Part shown: positions 11,591-22,700 of the stretch, piece by piece | How positions within the stretch are numbered: the stretch's first letter is position 1 | Layout of the letters: every line of letters starts with the position of its first letter | Assembly (NCBI GenBank): GCA_038501625.1 | Contig: JAZAYU010000125.1 | Span: 1 to 64,000, forward strand | Source: Corbicula japonica | Lineage: Eukaryota > Mollusca > Bivalvia > Venerida > Cyrenidae | Direction of reading: 5' to 3' | Length of the DNA stretch: 64,000 nucleotides | Translations under genes and position numbers: made by a program | Notes under the pieces: generated by a model | Database searches by the model: none | What the model was told of the DNA's origin: nothing | What the model saw: only the letters and a program-made list of their open reading frames with translations

Positions 11591-12249
11591 CAACGTAAAA
11601 ATACTAGAATAAATCGTGCCCAATCATTACCTTGCGAAAAAAGCAAGGTCGCCTAGGATCCCGGAATTTCCGATGAGTATGTTATAGATTTTGTAAAAAC
11701 ATCGTTGTTTTTATATTTTTATAAATATTTTCAGAGAAAACAACCTCGTGCGGGATGATCGCCTATGTATCAGTTGTAATACTCACTAATTGATTTCCTC
11801 CACATTTCTATCGTTTTCTCAATCATTCGGTGAAACTACGTAATTTGCTCACAAAGTCGACAGTGGGTCCGGAAAACTCATGTTTTAAACATCTTCGCAT
11901 ATTTGTATTCGCCTTTCCATGTTCTAGTATGCTAGTAACTGATCTCTCCAATGCCCGATACAAAACTTGTTTAAAGATGGTGTAAAAGGTGCACAGACAT
12001 ACATGTATATGTACAAGATTTTATTATTAATCCCATATTAATCCCACGGTGTACCGGAGGTGACTATATGTTATCGTCCGTTCGTTTGTGAGTCTTTTGT
12101 CAAAAATGGATCCTGCGATAACTCAAAAGGTATTCGAGATATTTGTGCTTTGGTTACATGTAGACTTCAATCTAAGAATTTATCTAGGACCTTTTATTTT
12201 TCACCAGAGGTCTAAGGTAAGGTGACTGTATCTTAATAGACAAAGTTAT
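11591..12249. other. unassigned DNA before the Penelope-like element
   Basis: No gene was recognised. The stretch near 12060-12210 (TATGTTATCGTCCGTTCG) looks repetitive in style but has no second copy noticed in this window. Confidence 0.3.
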
Positions 12250-12251
12250 CT

Positions 12252-13091
12252 GTGCTCTTAACATCTTATCTTACAGCTATAAAAGAACATGTAATTAGGT
12301 ATTGCGAAAAAGTTTTTGAAACTACTGGCAAAAATTTATTTTGGTCTATAAAAAATTCAGATGACGTTTTAAAGAAACTTAAATCAAATAATTTTCAGGC
12401 GTTCTGTTTGTCTACATATGATTTTTCTACCTTGTATACTTCTCTCCCTCATAATTTAATAAGAGACAAGCTTACCAGTCTCATTGAAAAAACTTTTGCT
12501 AGAGAAAATAAGACATTTATTGCTTGTAATGAACAAAGGGCATTCTTTACAGATGGTTCTTATGATAATTATACTTCATGGACCTGTCAAGACCTTATCC
12601 AGGCGCTCACATTTTTATTGGATAATATTTATTTGAGATTTGGTACCTCTATTTATAAACAAGTAATAGGCATTCCAATGGGTACTAATTGTGCACCCCT
12701 TGTTGCTGATCTGTTTTTATACTGTTATGGAAGAGATTTTATGTTATCTCTTTCTACCGAACATCAAGATGATATTATTACAGCTTTTAACAACACCTCG
12801 AGATACCTTGATGATTTAGTAAATATAGATAATAACCATTTTCCTTCATTGGTTAATAAGATTTATCATAAAGAACTACAGCTTAATAAAGCGAACACTT
12901 CAGAAAAGCAAGCAAACTTCCTTGATTTAAATCTATCAATCGAAAATGGTTACGTCACTATTAAAATTTATGATAAAAGAGATGATTTTAATTTTAATAT
13001 AGTAAATTTTCCGTTTCTAGACGGCGATGTTCCTCGTGCAACTTCTTACGGGGTTTATATGTCACAGCTTGTTCGCTTTTCAAGAGCTTGA
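12252..13091 (+). pseudogene. reverse transcriptase, Penelope-like (truncated)
   Basis: The open frame of 279 codons carries retroelement RT signatures: STYDFSTLYTSLPHNLI (about residues 53-69), the IGIPMGTNCAPLVADLF block (about 143-159) and the catalytic SRYLDDL box (about 185-191), followed by LQLNKAN and the FLDLNLS / KIYDKRDDFNF / NFPFLDGDVPR segments seen in invertebrate Penelope-like RTs. The N terminus is missing and no GIY-YIG endonuclease is visible. The stop at 13089-13091 replaces what is probably a cysteine codon: the same frame continues for eight more plausible codons to 13115, where a LINE begins. Family assignment is from recognised motifs, not a search. Confidence 0.75.
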
Positions 13092-13346
13092 AACGATGTG
13101 AATGATTTCAATTTCAGTTTTCAGTTTTTATTCAGCAAATCGGCAAATCTTTGCCTTTGGCTGCAAGTTACAAAACAGAAATACAGCATGACACAAAATA
13201 CATAAAAGTAATAACATATACATATACAACAGCAAAACAGCAGTTTTATATAACAAGAAAACAGAACAGAAGTAATTAGAAACAGTTATAAATCCTGAAG
13301 GGTATGTAACCGTACTTTAAATGCTTTATCTAAGTATTTACATAAA

Positions 13347-13577
13347 CTAACAATGCGTTTTTTTATTTTTACTTGACAAAATTGCAATGAATTTATTTAA
13401 AGAAGGCCATGAAATAATTCCAATAAATTTTCTTCTCAGATTTGTGTATCTATTACAACATAGTAAAAAGTGGTATTCTGATTCTAAAACATTTTGGGGA
13501 CATAGTTTGCATAATCTTTCGTTTCTTTCTAATCTTTGATATCTACCGGTTTCAATATTAAGAGAATGAGAGATCAA
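13347..13577 (-). pseudogene. LINE ORF2 C-terminal zinc-knuckle-like region
   Basis: The frame contains HSLNIETGRYQRLERNERLC followed by CKLC-x12-HFLLCC, the Cys/His end typical of Jockey/CR1-group LINE ORF2 proteins. It is separated from the RT segment at 13736-14355 by stops and frame changes, so it is broken. The equivalent region in LINE B has SSHELAIETGRHR and CTSC. Confidence 0.65.
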
Positions 13578-13735
13578 TCTAAATTGTGTTAATATTCTTC
13601 TTAATTTTTTTTGTTTTTAACAAATAAAAGATTATCCTCAAAATTAAAAGTTTTCTTGTATCTGCTATAGATTTCTAATTTCGGTAAGTTATTTATACCT
13701 TCCATCCAAGTTTGGATAAATTGGTCTCTGATTCT

Positions 13736-14355
13736 TTATTTCAAGATAGGATGATAATTAACTTGATCATTAAAATTAACGTGAAGTCCTGGAAATCCAA
13801 GATTATTTATGGTTTCCACCATAGAATTACTCCAATTAATAGCATTAAGGTCAAGGTGATCTACATATGATTTATAAATAGGAGAGTGTTGAGATTTCTT
13901 TATCTTAAGCCAAAATTTTATAGCTCTTTCCTTAGCTAAAACAAAGAGCGGAAAACGTCCCAACTCACCATAGATAGCAAGATTAGGAGTCTGCTTTTTT
14001 ACCCCCAAGATAAGTTTACAAAATCTAATGTGTATTTTCTCAACATCTTTGTAATTATAAACTCCCCAAATTTCAGAACCATACAAAAGTATAGGTACAA
14101 CTAACAAATCAAATAAGAGGAACTTTGTTTTTACGTCTAATCTTACTTTATCAAACACAGATAATAGGTTATAATAAGCCTTTAATGCTTGTTCGGAAAG
14201 TGCTTTAACAGCATGTACCATGTTGCCAGTGTAGTGAAATTTAATACCCAAATATGTAAAAGAATCAACATGTTCAACCTTTTCATCATTTATGAAAATA
14301 TCAGCATGATTATTACTTTTTCTCTTTTCAAAAACACAAACTTTTGTTTCAATGA
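13736..14355 (-). pseudogene. LINE ORF2 post-RT region
   Basis: The frame is open from about 14355 with no start codon. It contains VDSFTYLGIKF (the conserved FKYLG-type block after the RT core), ILLYGSEIWG, IHIRFCKLILG and AIYGELGRFPL. The same blocks occur in LINE B (TFKYLGVNL, GLYGELGRHPM), so both belong to one broad LINE group. The catalytic RT domain is missing because of 5' truncation. Confidence 0.7.
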
Positions 14356-14358
14356 AGG

Positions 14359-14711
14359 TAATCTACATTACAGAAAAAAATTTAAAACAAGGTTATCGGT
14401 ATCACACATTAAGGAAAACCTTTTGCAAGTTTTATCGCCGATATCCAGATCTAATTCATAAATACAGCTGCAGTTTAAAATCACTAATGCAACAAGGAAT
14501 TTCACAGCCAGTTTTTATGGAGATTTAATTTATAAACTTAAGAAGATAAAAAGCGATGTTAATTTCTTCCGGTTATTCGTAAAAACCATCTGTAAATTTA
14601 AAAAGAAAGGTTACCAACATGATATTTTACAGCGCTCTGCAAGCCTGGTGATTAACCCATCTACAGTTGATCATTATGCTTACCTCTTTGGTTGCACGAC
14701 GGTGGCAGGGG
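14359..14711 (+). pseudogene. Penelope-like ORF, C-terminal part after the LINE
   Basis: The Penelope-like frame resumes with GYRYHTLRKTFCKFYRRYP and QQGISQPVF. One T is missing in the T-run at about 14510 relative to the copy at 36120, shifting the frame. After the shift it reads KKKGYQHDILQRSASLVI and LFGCTTVAGV before a TAA near 14709. Confidence 0.65.
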
Positions 14712-15235
14712 TGTAAGAGTTTATGAAGGTTTATGGGGAAATCTTTTCTTAAAAGAACCTAGAAGCTCGATTTGTTTCTTTTATCCCTGTCATCGTGATT
14801 TTGCTGATTTTACTCCAGGTGCTCTGGTCTCTGAAAGATCATTGAGTACTTGCCATTTAGCTTTGCAATGCTATTAAATTCTTTTGTTTATATGTTTGTA
14901 TGCTTTTGCATGCAACATTGTTGAGCTGATGGGTGGGTTGGAGTTTTTTCACCAAGACAATTTGTACTTGTTTTGTGATACGAGAACCTGTTGGGACAAG
15001 TGTGAGGTTGGTGCACCCTAGAACCTGGTTTAAACCCCCAGAGGCGATTTGTTTTGCCACACTGACCGTTCCAAGGCGGTAACCCCAAAGGTTCTCTTCT
15101 TCGTTAATTGTTTGTGGCGTCCTATTTGAATTGACATACTTATATAAAACATGCGCTCTCTCTTCCTCTCTTCTTTTTTGCTGCGTGTGGAGGCTGTGTT
15201 TTTTTAGTGTGGCGATTCTTGATATGCATATATTG

Positions 15236-15641
15236 TTGTTGTTTTTTTAATAAAGAAAAACCTTCAGTAACTCGAAAAGTAACACAGATTTGATAATAAA
15301 ACTTGGTATGCATGATTAAGTTAATAACATGTTTCATTTTTCCCCAGAGGTCAAATATCAATTCAAATACTTCAAATATACACTATCTGACACTAATTAC
15401 CGACATGGGTTTTCAACGGTAGGGGACTTTTAATTTGCGTACAATCCTCTAATAACCTTGTTTATTGTTTATATATAATTCAAAGTTAAGCAACAAATTT
15501 TGCTGCATCAGTTTTCGAATATACCAAAACCTTCAAAAGGCGGTAAATAAATATCCTTAAGCAACAGTCTTTATGAGTAAAGAAATGTTTAATCTAGCTT
15601 CTAGTTTGTTGATTAAAATTTAGTTATTCGGTAATACTATC
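15236..15641. other. spacer after the Penelope-like element
   Basis: No gene. Its downstream part (15480-15960) resembles 59895-60260. Confidence 0.35.
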
Positions 15642-15850
15642 TTTTATTACAATTTTTCCATATTTTCCCTAGTAAGAAAAAATTGATTGTTAACCGAACT
15701 TGATTTATTACACTTATTCCATATTTTCCCTAACAAAGTATTGATTGATTAACGAACATGTTGTATTACAATTATTCCATGATTTATTACGATTTATTAA
15801 AATTATTCCATGTTTTCCTTAACAAAGAATTGATTGATAACCGAACATGA
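15642..15850. repeat. degenerate tandem repeat, about 65-bp unit
   Basis: Three diverged units share ATTCCATATTTTCCCTAACA followed by ATTGATTG and AACCGAAC. A looser version is at 60050-60135 in the paralogous segment. Confidence 0.6.
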
Positions 15851-16745
15851 AATGCAAATGAGAACCAGTCACCACGTTTCCAAAGTCATGTACATAAATC
15901 TATTATCCTGAAAATATAAAAAAATAAAAATAAAATGTTACTATCCACACTCACCCAAAGTTCTAATTGATCATGTATTGTAAATGTGTACTTCGTTTGC
16001 TTTTTTCTTTCTTCTCGATGTCAAGAGAGGCTGCGAAAAGAACTGTTTTTCTCTTAGATTCAATTACTTAATGTCTTTTAATATTTATTTATTGTTTTCT
16101 TAAATGAATTCAATACCATTTACTTACACCACAGAGTCAAAAGTAGAACAGTCTTTCATTTAAAAGGATGTAATTATTAAATTGGTTACTTTGAAGTTTT
16201 TTTGTTTTTTTTTCTACTCAAGAGGATCGCCCTATTTAAACAAGACGACAATTGATATATGATATCTCTAACCAAACAGTTCCAACGTACATTTTTACAA
16301 GACAAAAAGACCGTTGTTGTCAAATGATCGCAAATAAAAAGTTAAGCCAATGTCTTGTTTAAGAAAATACGGGAAAAAGTGACAAATTAGAACTTTTGAT
16401 GTGTCTATACTAACTTACTGTAAATTGAGACCGAAACGATAAAAGGCTGAAACTAGTTTTGATTTCAAAATTTTAAATAAAAATTCTTTTCCCAAACCCA
16501 TATTATCAAATATCATAGTTTAATTTAGTAAAATAAACCATAAACTAATTCATTTTAGAGAACCGATGAAAATATTTTTATTAAGGAGACAAAAATACGA
16601 ACTGAGTCGTATGAACATTGGTTAAGTGTAGTACTATCACTATGAACTCTCTATAAAAGAAAACCTTTTAAGGGTATCTCCAGTAATACATTGTATATCT
16701 CTTGATGGCAAAATAAGTAGAAGCATTTCGATCGGAGCTAAAAGC
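15851..16745. other. 3' flank of the IgGFc/three-finger gene
   Basis: No coding sequence was recognised. On the minus strand an AATAAA (16576-16581) lies about 165 bases beyond the inferred stop and could be its polyadenylation signal. Confidence 0.35.
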
Positions 16746-16777
16746 TTAACTTTCTACACGCCGCTTAGTGATAGATC
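16746..16777 (-). CDS. probable terminal exon
   Basis: After ATTTTGTAG| the phase-correct reading gives SITKRRVES and a TAA stop. It is very short, so splice-site choice is uncertain; without it the frame in the preceding exon would read on into the intron. Confidence 0.45.
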
Positions 16778-19700
16778 CTACAAAATTCTGAATTAATACG
16801 TTTTGCACATGTACCTATAATAGCTGGATTGTGCTGAGAGGTGCAATTCTGATTACAAAAGTCCGAATCACAACACTGAGAACAGGCAACCACGTTTCGT
16901 GACTGAAGATCGTAAAAACTTCGTTTCGACGAACACTCCTAAAACAGACAGTAACATTAACTAAAATCACGTCCTCTTCACTATTTTCATCCAAGAAATA
17001 GTCAAAAATTACAATTATGTTTATTGTTGATTATAAACAAATCGTCTTTAATAATTATCAAACTGTCATCTTACTAAATTTTGTTAAATTTGCAAATGTT
17101 TACCGTTTTATCTACACATCCCATCGTATAGTGGAAGCTGCTACCCCATTTATCTTTTTCTACTTTGCAAACCTGGAAAAAAGTCACGAAGATAAAATTG
17201 TGATACCCTTAAATTACAAATTTTGATATGCAATTGATTTTAACTTCATAGCCTGTTTACATTTTTGAGAAAGCTATTTTACAATCATGTGAAGCAGCAC
17301 TTAACCATCATAATCATTCATACTTGTCCTTGTTCACACAGTTGCAAAGTCTGACAAATATCTTCTTCGCCTTTATGTGTGCAATCAAAGCACAGTGGTC
17401 CTCTGGTATCTAAGGCTGAAAGACCTGCCAATCAAAAGCAAAAATTCAATAGTTTCAAATAATTGTTAAGATTTATTTCCGTGTATACATGTAAATCAAT
17501 ATGCTATTCCTCTATTTTCCTACCTAAGGGTCGCTTTAAAATTGTCTGTATTTACTCAACAAAATCCGAACATAAGCGCTTTTTGTGCCTTTAAAAACGT
17601 TTAACACTATTTCATACAACAATAACAAATACTTTTCCCACATAATTTGAAACAGGTTGATACTTATTTTGTACTCAAATGATCTAACAAATATAATTAT
17701 ATTAATAACGGTATAAGACATACAATGACTGTATATGTCAAATGAAAAAATCATACAAAGATAAGAGGCATTATTAAAACCTGGATCGCCGCATCCAGCG
17801 GTGTTACAAAAGTTTGCATCGCAGCACTGATGACAGTGCACGTTCCCGCCATGATTTTGACATTTCTGTAATATTCATAATAATTTATAATTATTTAAAA
17901 TATAAGATTATACTAAAAAAATATCAATTGTGTTTATTTCTTATACTGCTGCATATCTGCATTGATATTATATAATAGGAAGCATGTATTGTGCAACATT
18001 TTAAAGCGATGAGTCATGACGACATAAAACATGCAAGTTCAATTTTATCAATCGAAATAACTAAATAGTCCAAGTTTCTGGAATAAGATATGTTATGCTC
18101 GACCAGACCAGACCAGACGAACCCAAGATACGTCAGGCAAGATGAGACGAGCTAAACGAATAACGACTGATGAAGGATATAAATAAGAGAGATAAAGTTT
18201 AACAAGGCCAGAATAAGCCTGATCTTACGAGGCCTGACATGAACTTATATCAAATCAACTATATCTATGCAGTCTGAATACCATTCAATAGTGTTGTTAT
18301 ACTGAAAATAAATGTTTATCATGGTATACATTTGTCTAATATATTAACTTTGCTAACACATAAACTGCTACATTATTCTTACATATTATCTGAGTATATA
18401 CATTAAAATTATATAGCTATATAGCGTTAGCTCAACAAAGATGTATAATAATCGTTCGGTGAGCGATTTACAATATTGTAAAAATACGTGAAAATTCTGT
18501 TCAGATATTTTATATTGTTGCCGGACATCCAATAATTGTTGCAAACTGTTTCTATTAATACATTTTTGTATGTAAGCATATTGTCAAAAAAAGAAATAAT
18601 ATTTATGTTGTGTTAGAAAGCATGTTAAGATAATAGACGCCAATTGTGTTTTTTAGTAATGAGAAGACCCCTTGATACTTATAAATTTGATGAAGGATTT
18701 TTTAATATCTTTTTTGTCTTTGTGTCTGCGTCTATATGTTCTCTTTTCGTTAATTGTTTATGTTGTCTTAATTGAAACTGATCTCCTTCTACACCCATGT
18801 TCTCTCTTCCTTTCCACATTTTGGCTGCGTGAGGAGGCTGTATTTTGTGGGTGTGGCAATTCCTGGTGTGCATATTTCACTTTTTCTCACTCTTATGTTC
18901 ATTATTGTGAAAATTCAAATTGACTTCATATGTAAACCAACTTAGCCAAGTTACATTTATGATGCCGTGTCAAAGTTATATCAATAGCTCTATATATGTA
19001 TCAATTCATTTTGCATGTAAATACCAGTATAATTATATATCATTGTATATATCCATGAATAAGTATGGTCTAAACTATAGATAATGAAGAGCTTACGCTT
19101 CTGTCAATGCACCCAGATCTGAATGCAAGATTTCCTTCACTTCTCGTGTATGCTTGAATATAACAGACCTATTAAGAACAAAATAATTGTTAAATAACAT
19201 TTTTACTTGAATGCGTTTAAGTTGCATTTACAAAAAGTGATTTGAATTGTTCACTGCCATACCTATATTGTTAATATAAACACAACACTGTTTAAAAAAT
19301 ATGATTATGTTTAAGTGATATTTTTTTTGAAACTTATGACAACTTTATTTTATTTTCTCTTTTTCTATAATTGTTTTTGGTTTCTTATTTGAAATTATTT
19401 TTTAATGTCCATGCTCTTTTTTCCTCTCTGCTTTTTGCTGTGTGGAGAGGTTGTGCTTTCTGAGTGTGGCTATTCCATACATACATGGTTCACCTTTTTT
19501 TACATATTTAGTTGGGCTTAAAGCATTTCTATCCTTTACTGCCCATTAACTGGCTCAGTCAAATAGAGTCTGGAATGTTTCTCGTGCTTCATTTCTTTCA
19601 AAGTTCACTTTTCATCCATTAATGTATCTCCTCTTTCTCTATCTTATTTCGTCCTTGGTCTTACATCGTGTTCACTTTCACATCTTGTTACCGAGTCACA

Positions 19701-22700
19701 ATACTTGAGATGTAGCATATTGTCACACTGCATACACCATGTGCCATTACCTTCAACAAAAATAAAGTTTGTATCCGTTAAATATACAATGACGAGATTT
19801 AAAAGTATAGCATTTATCACACTATAATACATTGAAAATGGAAATAATAAACCATTTTACTCTATGTGAGCTGTCGAGATAAAATTGTTTAAAAACCCAA
19901 AGATAAAAAAGATATTTGTTATTTTGGTGCAATTGCACATCATCCCAAGGTCGATTATAATAACTACTGACCGAGTAGATAAATAATATTATCCACTAAA
20001 GAAAAAATGACATACCATTGTGTTCCAAAATATTTAGTGAGGTAGTTACTGTATGACTACTCGTAGTACTAGTTGTCGGTGGTGAGGTTGGTCTTTGTGC
20101 ATCACACTCTAGAAAACCAAATATTAGATTTAACTATTACAGTGTCTTTTAGAATCAACTATCAATAAAGCTCCTACACATGTTCTGTTTCATAAGGCCC
20201 ATGCTGGTAACTTCGATATTCCTATAAGTGTCTACTAACATTGGCAAATGCGCAACAAAGAAATGATCGGAGTGAGTGACACTCGTGTAAAGAATAATTC
20301 TTGTAAAATTGAGCAGGATATAATTCTTCAGTTACTAAGTGCCGATAATGAAATAAAAATATATATAATCGTTCCTTAAAATCACCAAAACTGTATCCAT
20401 TAAAAATGAAACATTTTTCGCTGAAAAATACTCATGTCCTGAGTCCTGTTTAAGAAAAGCAATATATTTTAATGATTGTCAGAGTGCATCTTAACGCGTA
20501 CTTATTTGCCGTTATTGTACTTTCGCCTATTAAAAGTTTGTAAGATTTGTTTAATAGCGAAATAATAAAAATTTAAGTTTTCAGTACCATATAGATCTAA
20601 CTTGAGATTTTACCTCACCTTCAAACAAGTGTAAACATCCGTAAGATCCATGACCTTAAATCAAATGTCAATATTTGTCTGGAGTAAAATTTGCCAGTGA
20701 TAAAGGGACCTTGTTCACGTAAATGAGTCGGAGTCGCGTATCTATCCAAAGGTCAACGTCAAACTTAGGGACAAATGGTCAAAATGTGTACATTATAATC
20801 GATTGTTAGAAGCATAGCATTGCATCTGATGATGGGTCCAAATTAAAAGTTGCAAGCCTAATTAATGTTATAACCTAAATGAGGCGATGTGACACATTGA
20901 AAAATTATAACAAGGTCAAGATAGTGGAAGTAGTAGTAGCAGTAGTTACTGTAAAAGTAGTAATATTTGTTGTTTTTGCTTCTTTTATGTTATACATGTA
21001 TTAGTACAAAGAAGTATATGTGCACGCAAAATTGAAAACTTCTCTGAGTGATAACTTATTCCAGGAGATGTCTTTAAAGTAGTCATACTACCTTGCTTAA
21101 TATATTTCAGCTACATTTATACTAGTTACGCAAGGTTACATGTTTTCACATTATGACGAGAATCTTAGAGAAATTGGGAATAATATGCATACAATAAAAA
21201 AAACAATTGAACAATATTCAAACATATCTCGCTCTTATCATATAATAAAAATGCTGCATTCGTATATATACATGTACCTGTAATTTTGTAAAATTAGAAA
21301 AAGCAAAATCGAAATTCTTTATTTGAAAAAAAAATTGCATTTCTGTAATCATTGCAAAGACAATTTTTTCCTTAAAATGTGCAGTCTCAACTTAGTTATC
21401 TTTCCAGTTATTATCATAGTGGTTTTAGGAAGACGTAAGCGATTCCAAAACAATATTCACATTCATTAGAATAAAATCAATTTCTCCAGTTCTTGTTGTC
21501 AATAATATCACAAAACATTTATGAGTAAAACAACTAGTCCTCGACAAACGCCGCTAGAAATTCCAACCATTTGCAATTACCTCCCTTTAAATTAAAAATA
21601 AAGTGTTTTTAAATCCTTTATCAGTCGTTATTTGTTTAGCATTTGCTCCGGTCTTATAGAGGAAAAATTGTGATCGTGAGAAATTAAACTTGAAAACAAT
21701 TTAAATTAATTAATGAAACATCATTCAAATTGCTACTGATTAAATGAAAATAGGTCAATCAGAATACCAGCATATAGTGGATACTTTTTATTTTTGTTCA
21801 GTATATATACAGGTAGTGCGAAAAAAAATCAAAATGATTACTTTTAAACTTCTGTTTAAATTAGACGACGTAACAAACAATTGCAAATATTGTCTCATTT
21901 CTATAAAAAAGTGCTTTAATTGTAGTATTAAAGCTTCATATAATATTATGATAAAAAAGCAATATATGCATATCAGGAATCGCCACACTCACAAAATACT
22001 TAATTTGTAAAGAAATACTATTTTATCACACAGCTGTATTAAATTGTTGAGTTTCGAGAGCGTTAGCAATATAGTTCAATTGTTTTTTTTAAGTTACTGA
22101 AATTTAAAATTGTTAGCTTGTTAACAACTGGTAAATTGTTAAGAATATCCACATATACAATTACAGACCTAGTAACACAGACTAGTAGAGTGGTTAATAA
22201 TAATAATACAAAGTGAAAAATCTACTCTTTGAAACGACTGAATATAGTTCTCGTGTCAAAGGAAGCAACTGATTGAATGTAAGAAGAGACTTTTTACAGC
22301 CGCCACAAATTTATTCTATTTTTAGACAACAAAAATGGCGAGGTAGACTTCTGACGAAACAGAACAGCAAAAAAAAGATAATTACATGTATATTACAGTC
22401 AAATAATTCTAACTGGTATTTTTAGGAAACAACTGGAAAACGATTACTTTGATGAGGTAGAGAAACAGACAGTATAAGCTTAGCAAATAAAAAGGTTTTA
22501 ACAAGAATTGGAGTTGATCTAGTTCAAACCGCGATGGTTCAGGCATAAAAGTATTGAAGGTTCCATGTTCACCGCCATATGCATACCATGTTTAGGGATG
22601 TCAACATTCTGTTTGAGGTAACTTATTCGCACTCTTTTCGCGTTAAGGGCAATCACATTTTTATCTGGGAACCATAGGCCGCATATAAATCTGAAAATAC

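Larger units (their letters stand above)
13116..14358 (-). mobile_element. LINE copy A, 5'-truncated, nested in the Penelope-like element
   Basis: On the minus strand the 3' end carries AATAAA followed by two short AAAACTG repeats, a common LINE 3' end form. Upstream lies the C-terminal part of a non-LTR reverse-transcriptase protein. The 5' end stops abruptly near 14358, where the Penelope-like frame resumes. It therefore inserted antisense after the Penelope-like copy was in place. Confidence 0.7.
12250..15235 (+). mobile_element. Penelope-like retroelement copy A, 5'-truncated and interrupted
   Basis: This comprises a reverse-transcriptase ORF (12252-13115), then an antisense LINE insertion (about 13116-14358), then the remaining C-terminal coding part (about 14359-14711), then a long 3' tail (14712-15235, family A). 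The tail ends in GAGGCTGTG...TGTGGCGATTCTTGATATGC. The coding part is broken by a TGA, the insertion and a 1-base loss, so the copy is dead. Confidence 0.75.
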
